A stretch of DNA of 64,000 bases, from NCBI GenBank assembly GCA_963704355.1, contig OY969891.1:868001-932000 (forward strand). The letters are read 5' to 3'. This document shows positions 59,843 through 64,000 of this stretch, piece after piece; the first letter of the stretch is position 1, and each line of letters starts with the position of its first letter. Made by a program: the position numbers and the translations under genes. Under the pieces are notes generated by a model. It did not search any database. It worked only from the letters and a program-made list of their open reading frames with translations, and was not told the DNA's origin. This stretch comes from Bog-473 sp963704355. Lineage in GTDB: Bacteria; Actinomycetota; Acidimicrobiia; Acidimicrobiales; RAAP-2.

Positions 59843-61633
59843 ATGACCGTGACGAGCCGCGGGGCGGTGGCCCCAACCGCCGAGCAGGCCGACACCGGCC
59901 CCAGGACAAGCACCGGCACCAACACCACGACGGGTGTCGCGGCGCCGGTCGACACGACCGCGCTCGATGCGATCGTCAACCTCGTCGCCGATCACGCCCC
60001 CGGCTGGGCCAAGACGAGCGCAGCCGACCGCGCCGACCTCCTCCAGCAGGTGATCACGGCCACCATGGCCGCCGAGGACGACTGGCTGGCCGCCGCCGTC
60101 GCGGGCAAGGGCCTCGAGCCGGGCTCGGCCGAGGCGGGCGAAGAGCTCTTCGCCGGCGTCGGGACGTTCGTCAGGATGGCGCGGCTCTACCGCGACTCGC
60201 TGCGCGACATCGCTAAGCACGGCAAGCCCCGCATCCCGGGTCCCATGCGCGAGGCGCCCGACGGCCGGCTCCGCGTGCAGGTCTTCCCCGCCACCGCCTT
60301 CGACCGCATCACGTTCCCCCAGACAACCGCCGAGGTCTGGATGCAGCCCGGCGTCACCAAGGACTCCCTCGCCAACGGCCAGGCCGCGGCCTACGCCGAC
60401 CCGGCCGGCCACGCCGGCACGGCGCTGGTGCTCGCCGCCGGCAACGTGGCCTCGCTCGGCCCCCGCGACGTGCTCTCCAAGCTGTTCATCGAGGGCAAGG
60501 TCGTGGTCATGAAGGCCAACCCGGTCAACGACTACCTCGTCCCGCACTGGAGCAGGGCAATGGCGCCACTGATTGACGCCGGCGTGCTGAGGATCGTCGA
60601 GGGCGGCGCCGCAGTCGGGCAGTACCTGACCGGTCACGCGCTGATCGCCGAGGTGCACATCACGGGCTCGGACAAGACCTACGACGCCGTCGTGTTCGGA
60701 ACCGGCGAGGAAGGCGCGCGCCGGAAGGCAGCCGACGAGCCCGTCCTCCATAAGCCGGTCTCGGCCGAGCTGGGCAACGTGTCGCCGATCATCGTGGTGC
60801 CGGGCAAGTGGTCGATACCCGAGCTGCGCTACCAGGCCGAGCACATCGCCACGATGCTTGTGAACAACGCGGGCTTCAACTGCATCTCGGCCCGGGTCGT
60901 CGTCACCCATGCTGCCTGGCCCCAACGCGACGCGTTCCTCGGTGCACTGACGCAGACGCTGGCGGGCATCCGGACGCGGCGCGCCTACTACCCGGGAGCG
61001 GCCGACCGCTGCGCGGCGTTCGTGGCCGCCCACCCCGAGGCGGAGGAGTACGGCAGCGGGCCGGCCGACGCGCTGCCCTGGACGTTCATCCGCGACGTGG
61101 CCCCAGGGCAGGTCGACGACATCTCGTTCAACGTGGAGTCGTTCTGCGCGGAGATGGCCGAGACTGCGCTCACCGCCCCGGACGCGGCGGCCTTCACCGA
61201 CGCCGCCACCGCCTTCTGCAACGACGTCGTGTGGGGCACGCTCGGCGCCACCATCATTGTGAGCCCGTCGTCACTGAAGGATCACGCCGTGGCCGACGCG
61301 GTCGATCGCGCCGTGGCCGAGTTGCGCTACGGCTCCATCGGCGTGAACGTGTGGCACGGGCTGTCCTTCGCCATGGGTTCGACGACGTGGGGCGCCTACC
61401 CCGGGCACGCGCGTACCGACATTCAGTCGGGCACAGGTGTCGTCGGCAATGCACTGATGTTCGACCGTCCGCAGAAGTCCGTCGTGCGGGCGCCGTTCCG
61501 ATCACGGCCCAAGCCGCCGTGGTTCGCCACAGCCTCGGAGTCCTACGACGTCATGCGTAGATTCGTCGGGTTCGAGGCCGAACCGTCGGCGGCGAAGATC
61601 CCGGGGCTTCTGCTGTCCGCGATGCGGCACTGA
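59843..61633 (+). CDS. aldehyde dehydrogenase superfamily protein (long form)
   Basis: A 596-residue protein, about 100 longer than usual; ATG after GGGGAGG. ALVLAAGNVASLGPRDVLSKLF and VVVMKANPVNDYLVP are the cofactor-binding region, HITGSDKTYDAVVFG the next turn, Glu309 in SAELGNVSP the general base and Cys347 in NNAGFNCISARVV the nucleophile. The SAELGNVSP form and the long C-terminus (MFDRPQKSVVRAPFRSRPKPPW) are features of an actinobacterial subgroup. It oxidises an aldehyde, or an acyl group with CoA; the substrate is unknown. Confidence 0.88.
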   Translation: MTVTSRGAVAPTAEQADTGPRTSTGTNTTTGVAAPVDTTALDAIVNLVADHAPGWAKTSAADRADLLQQVITATMAAEDDWLAAAVAGKGLEPGSAEAGEELFAGVGTFVRMARLYRDSLRDIAKHGKPRIPGPMREAPDGRLRVQVFPATAFDRITFPQTTAEVWMQPGVTKDSLANGQAAAYADPAGHAGTALVLAAGNVASLGPRDVLSKLFIEGKVVVMKANPVNDYLVPHWSRAMAPLIDAGVLRIVEGGAAVGQYLTGHALIAEVHITGSDKTYDAVVFGTGEEGARRKAADEPVLHKPVSAELGNVSPIIVVPGKWSIPELRYQAEHIATMLVNNAGFNCISARVVVTHAAWPQRDAFLGALTQTLAGIRTRRAYYPGAADRCAAFVAAHPEAEEYGSGPADALPWTFIRDVAPGQVDDISFNVESFCAEMAETALTAPDAAAFTDAATAFCNDVVWGTLGATIIVSPSSLKDHAVADAVDRAVAELRYGSIGVNVWHGLSFAMGSTTWGAYPGHARTDIQSGTGVVGNALMFDRPQKSVVRAPFRSRPKPPWFATASESYDVMRRFVGFEAEPSAAKIPGLLLSAMRH

Positions 61634-61702
61634 CGAGCGAAGAGTCCCCTCCGACGGCCTCTCACCTTCCTCCCCTGCGGTCGCCCGCCGCAGGGAGAGA
61701 GC

Positions 61703-62305
61703 TCACATCGTCTTCGCGCGCAGCGGCGGGATCGCGTAGGGTGCGGCCGCGACGAACGCGGCGATCAGCGCGAGGAACGCACCGAATTCCCAGCCGACGC
61801 CCGAGCCGCCAGGCTTGTCGATGAACGCGATGAACACGAGCACCAGGTTCACGATCGTCGCCGCCAACATGACCGTGAGGTGCGGGATGTTTGTGCTGAT
61901 CGGCAGCTGGTCCCATCCGGCGCGCAGCGCCAGATAGGCGACGATGAGGATGGACAGGACCATCACGATGTAGAGCCAGCCGTGGGCCGAGAGCCCGCTT
62001 GCCGTCACCGTGATACCGATGACGGTCAGGCCGAACCACGACAAGAACAGCGAGACGAAGAGGACGATCGTGGCGACGCCCGCGATCCGGTCGGCGAGGG
62101 ACCAGCGGGCGGCGTCGAACCGGTAGGCCGGGAGCGAGGACGGGTGCGGCGCAGCCGCGGCCGGCGCGCCGGCCCCAGCGGGCGCCCCCATGGCCGGTGT
62201 CGTGGCAGCGGCCGCCACGCCCCGGGCGAGTGAGGCCCCACAGCTCGGGCAGCTGGTGGCCTCGTCGGCGGCTTCGCTCTGACACTGCGGACAGGTCTGC
62301 GGCAT
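61703..62305 (-). CDS. zinc-ribbon membrane protein
   Basis: A 200-residue protein; ATG after GGAAGGA. An N-terminal zinc ribbon (CPQCQSEAADEATSCPSC, residues about 5-22) is joined by an Ala/Pro-rich linker to four helices, including IAGVATIVLFVSLFLSWFGL and LIAAFVAAAPYAI. The architecture is common for actinobacterial membrane proteins of unknown function. Confidence 0.85.
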   Translation of the reverse strand: MPQTCPQCQSEAADEATSCPSCGASLARGVAAAATTPAMGAPAGAGAPAAAAPHPSSLPAYRFDAARWSLADRIAGVATIVLFVSLFLSWFGLTVIGITVTASGLSAHGWLYIVMVLSILIVAYLALRAGWDQLPISTNIPHLTVMLAATIVNLVLVFIAFIDKPGGSGVGWEFGAFLALIAAFVAAAPYAIPPLRAKTM

Positions 62306-62495
62306 GGCGGTCCTTCCATCGATCAGGCGACGGGAGTCCGCGCGGCCCCCCGGCACGCTTCCCAGACCCTCCAGGTCCGGCAAACCAATTTACCGGGGGT
62401 GGACCAGCGGATAGTAGGGATCTTCCGCCGGGCGACGCCCGGGGGGCCTGCGTGCGGCCCGGTTCTCTGGCGACTCGGCGTCCCGCCACGAAGCC

Positions 62496-63722
62496 CTACG
62501 TCCGCGGGTGTGTCGGCTTCGGAGCGACCATCGTCATGCGGGCGACGGTGTCGCCACCCACGGCGACGCAACCGGCGGGCGTGGGGCACGACAGCGCAGT
62601 GAGGGTGATCGGGACGTAGGCCGCCGAAGACGGCTTGAACGTCACCCCGCCGTCCACACTCTGGGCCACCGCGCCGGTGCCGACGGCCGGGTTACCCACC
62701 CACTTGGTGCCGACCATGGCGCAGACCTCGGCCGTCGGGCACTCGAGGCCGTAGACGTCGTCGACCGGTGGTGGGCCGATCGCCGCCGTCCACGTGTGTC
62801 CGCCGTCGTCGCTGCGGAGGATCTCGCCGTGAGCCGGCGTGATGTCGCTGACCGTGGTCGACGTCGTCCCTGCGGCGAGGCACACGCTGACGTTGAGGCA
62901 GGCCGCACTCTGGAGGATGCCCGTCCCACTGGGTACGGTGGCCAACGCCCAGGACTGCCCGCCGTCCGCGCTGAGCGCAACGGCGCCTTGCCCTTGGCCG
63001 GTGCCGGTGCCGGTGGGGATGTACCCCGCCACCAAGCAAACGCCACCGACCATGCACGACAAGTCGTCGTCGGCGAGGAACGAGGCGGGCAGGTCGCCGA
63101 GCTGCTGCCATGTCTGTCCGAAGTTCGTGCTCTGGGCGGTCGACAACAGCGTGCCGTCATTCTCGACGACGATGCAGTCGGCGGGGTTGGCGCACGAGAC
63201 GCTGGTGATGGTCAGCGCACCGGCCGGCGCGGTCGCCGTCGTCCAGGTAGCGCCTGCATCGCTCGTCGTGACGACGACGCCACTGCCCGGCAAGGAAGCG
63301 CCGTTGGAGCCGACGGCCATGCAGTCGGTGACCGTCGGGCAGGAGACGCCGCTGAGCTCGGGCGTGCTCCCGCCTGAGACGTGCTCGGCCTTCCAGGAGA
63401 TGCCGCCGTTCTTCGTCGCCGCGATGACGGTCGCGCCGCCCGGCGGTGGCGAGATGTCCGGCCCGGCGACGCCGACCGCCCAGCATCGTTTCGCGTTGGC
63501 GCACGACACTGCCCCGAGGTCCCCGGTCCCGGCTGGTGCCGGCTGACCCACGACGAGCGTCGAGCCCTTCGGCTCGCCGAGGACGCGCGGGGCATGCGAC
63601 GCGCTCGGGTGTCTGCTCAGCGAGCAACCGGCGGCGATGACGGCCACCGCTGCCACCAGGAAGATGAGGCCGCCACGAGGTTGCCCGGCACCCCGGTGTC
63701 GAGGCACGGAGGATGGGACCAC
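62496..63722 (-). CDS. lipoprotein with BNR/YCF48-like beta-propeller repeats
   Basis: A 408-residue protein starting GTG, with lipobox VIAAGC at about residue 33. The rest is a propeller of about seven blades, each with a C-x-x-(x)-C pattern (CANAKRCWAVG, CPTVTDCMAVG, CANPADCIVV, CMVGGVCLVAG, CLNVSVCLAAG, CPTAEVCAMVG, CPTPAGCVAVG) alternating with SxDGGxTW BNR motifs. It is anchored outside; ligand or role unknown. The nearest known relatives by architecture are BNR glycosidase-like or YCF48 proteins, without catalytic residues here. Confidence 0.85.
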   Translation of the reverse strand: MVPSSVPRHRGAGQPRGGLIFLVAAVAVIAAGCSLSRHPSASHAPRVLGEPKGSTLVVGQPAPAGTGDLGAVSCANAKRCWAVGVAGPDISPPPGGATVIAATKNGGISWKAEHVSGGSTPELSGVSCPTVTDCMAVGSNGASLPGSGVVVTTSDAGATWTTATAPAGALTITSVSCANPADCIVVENDGTLLSTAQSTNFGQTWQQLGDLPASFLADDDLSCMVGGVCLVAGYIPTGTGTGQGQGAVALSADGGQSWALATVPSGTGILQSAACLNVSVCLAAGTTSTTVSDITPAHGEILRSDDGGHTWTAAIGPPPVDDVYGLECPTAEVCAMVGTKWVGNPAVGTGAVAQSVDGGVTFKPSSAAYVPITLTALSCPTPAGCVAVGGDTVARMTMVAPKPTHPRT

Positions 63723-63784
63723 GGCGGCACGAGAATAGCGGTGGGAGGCGTATTTCTGGCGGCACCTTTGTCTACGCTCAATGG

Positions 63785-64000
63785 GTGGACTGGGTGGACC
63801 TGCTGATAATCGGGCTCCTTCTGCTCGCCGCGGTCCACGGGCTCCGGCTCGGCGCGCTGGTCCAGATCCTGACCTTCGGCGGCTTCTGGATCGGCTTCCT
63901 TCTCGGCACGGTGGTCTGGGTACCCCTGCTCCACACGTCGCACGACAGCGTCACCCGCTCCATCGTCATCGTGGCGCTGGTGCTCGGAACGGCCTGCATC
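63785..64000 (+). CDS. CvpA-family membrane protein, N-terminal part
   Basis: The frame from GTG 63785 (MDWVDLLIIGLLLLAAVHG) runs off the window end. GLRLGALVQILTFGGFWIGFLLGT is the CvpA signature between helices 1 and 2. Only three helices are visible. In actinobacteria this domain often opens MarP-type acid-resistance serine proteases, so a trypsin domain may follow outside the window; plain CvpA is the alternative. It is divergent from the BNR lipoprotein gene, 62 bp apart. Confidence 0.8.
   Translation, partial: MDWVDLLIIGLLLLAAVHGLRLGALVQILTFGGFWIGFLLGTVVWVPLLHTSHDSVTRSIVIVALVLGTACI

Noticed and set aside
1..64000. Search for tRNA genes, CRISPR arrays, insertion sequences and prophage genes
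   Set aside because: No cloverleaf-like sequence, no spaced direct repeats of CRISPR type and no transposase, integrase or phage structural protein was seen; the palindromic elements are reported separately as unexplained.

Overview
The window is a dense, GC-rich stretch of about 60 protein-coding genes. It has many GTG and TTG starts, little space between genes, and gene types common in Actinobacteria: two F420-type luciferase-like oxidoreductases, a mycobacterial-type MenB, an SCO6745-type protein, a DUF2510/DUF4328 membrane protein, a Sap/GAP-type membrane protein and a DUF2252 protein. Repeats of the WLVASDGG type in a secreted protein are common in Acidimicrobiia, so an uncultured acidimicrobial actinobacterium is my best guess; this is inference, since no rRNA gene or marker cluster is present. 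No tRNA, rRNA, CRISPR array, transposase or phage gene was seen.

Layout. 0-6.4 kb: end of a DEAD-box helicase, then a catabolic block (amidohydrolase, HIBADH-like dehydrogenase, and a minus-strand cluster of acyl-CoA dehydrogenase, OB-fold/zinc-ribbon protein, thiolase-like protein and CMD-like protein) that looks like lipid, steroid or aromatic acyl-CoA degradation. 6.5-16.4 kb: two unrecognised proteins, then two large GGDEF-EAL cyclic-di-GMP enzymes flanking an MFS exporter. 16.5-23.4 kb: cupin, MarR with a divergent DHA2-type exporter, a secreted beta-helix/repeat protein, an SGNH hydrolase, menB. 23.5-34.3 kb: small membrane proteins, including three related ones, an LPG-synthase-like flippase, an alpha-L-fucosidase family protein, a thioesterase, arylamine N-acetyltransferase, DUF302 and DUF2252. 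34.6-37.8 kb: a large GT-C-like membrane protein and a secreted protein. 37.9-40.7 kb: a TetR-P450-SCO6745 operon with an apparently leaderless start. 40.7-48 kb: cupin, a PNPOx-cNMP fusion, a frameshifted gene, SDR, a secreted phosphodiester-glycosidase-like lipoprotein, M20 peptidase, acyl-CoA dehydrogenase, nitrobindin-like protein. 48-52.4 kb: a phosphate transporter operon in the unusual order pstB-pstS-pstC-pstA. 52.6-64 kb: DUF4328 protein, NAD-dependent epimerase, ChrA, two LLM oxidoreductases, a secreted phosphoesterase, a long aldehyde dehydrogenase, a zinc-ribbon membrane protein, a BNR/YCF48-like lipoprotein, and the start of a CvpA-domain (possibly MarP-type) protein.

The most unusual structure is a family of five intergenic palindromic elements of about 50 bp, near 23.57, 34.32, 44.83, 57.84 and 59.66 kb. 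They have ends of the form GATGTC...GACATC and inner arms GAAAAC...GTTTTC. One copy shows a paired compensatory change, one has a perfect 10-bp stem, and two carry tandem duplications of the right end. No enzyme in the window explains them. Other regulatory structure includes PHO-box-like half-sites 33 bp apart upstream of pstB, five perfect octamers upstream of pstS, a MarR-type inverted repeat on an exporter start codon, and four heptamers abutting the ribosome binding site of a small membrane protein gene.
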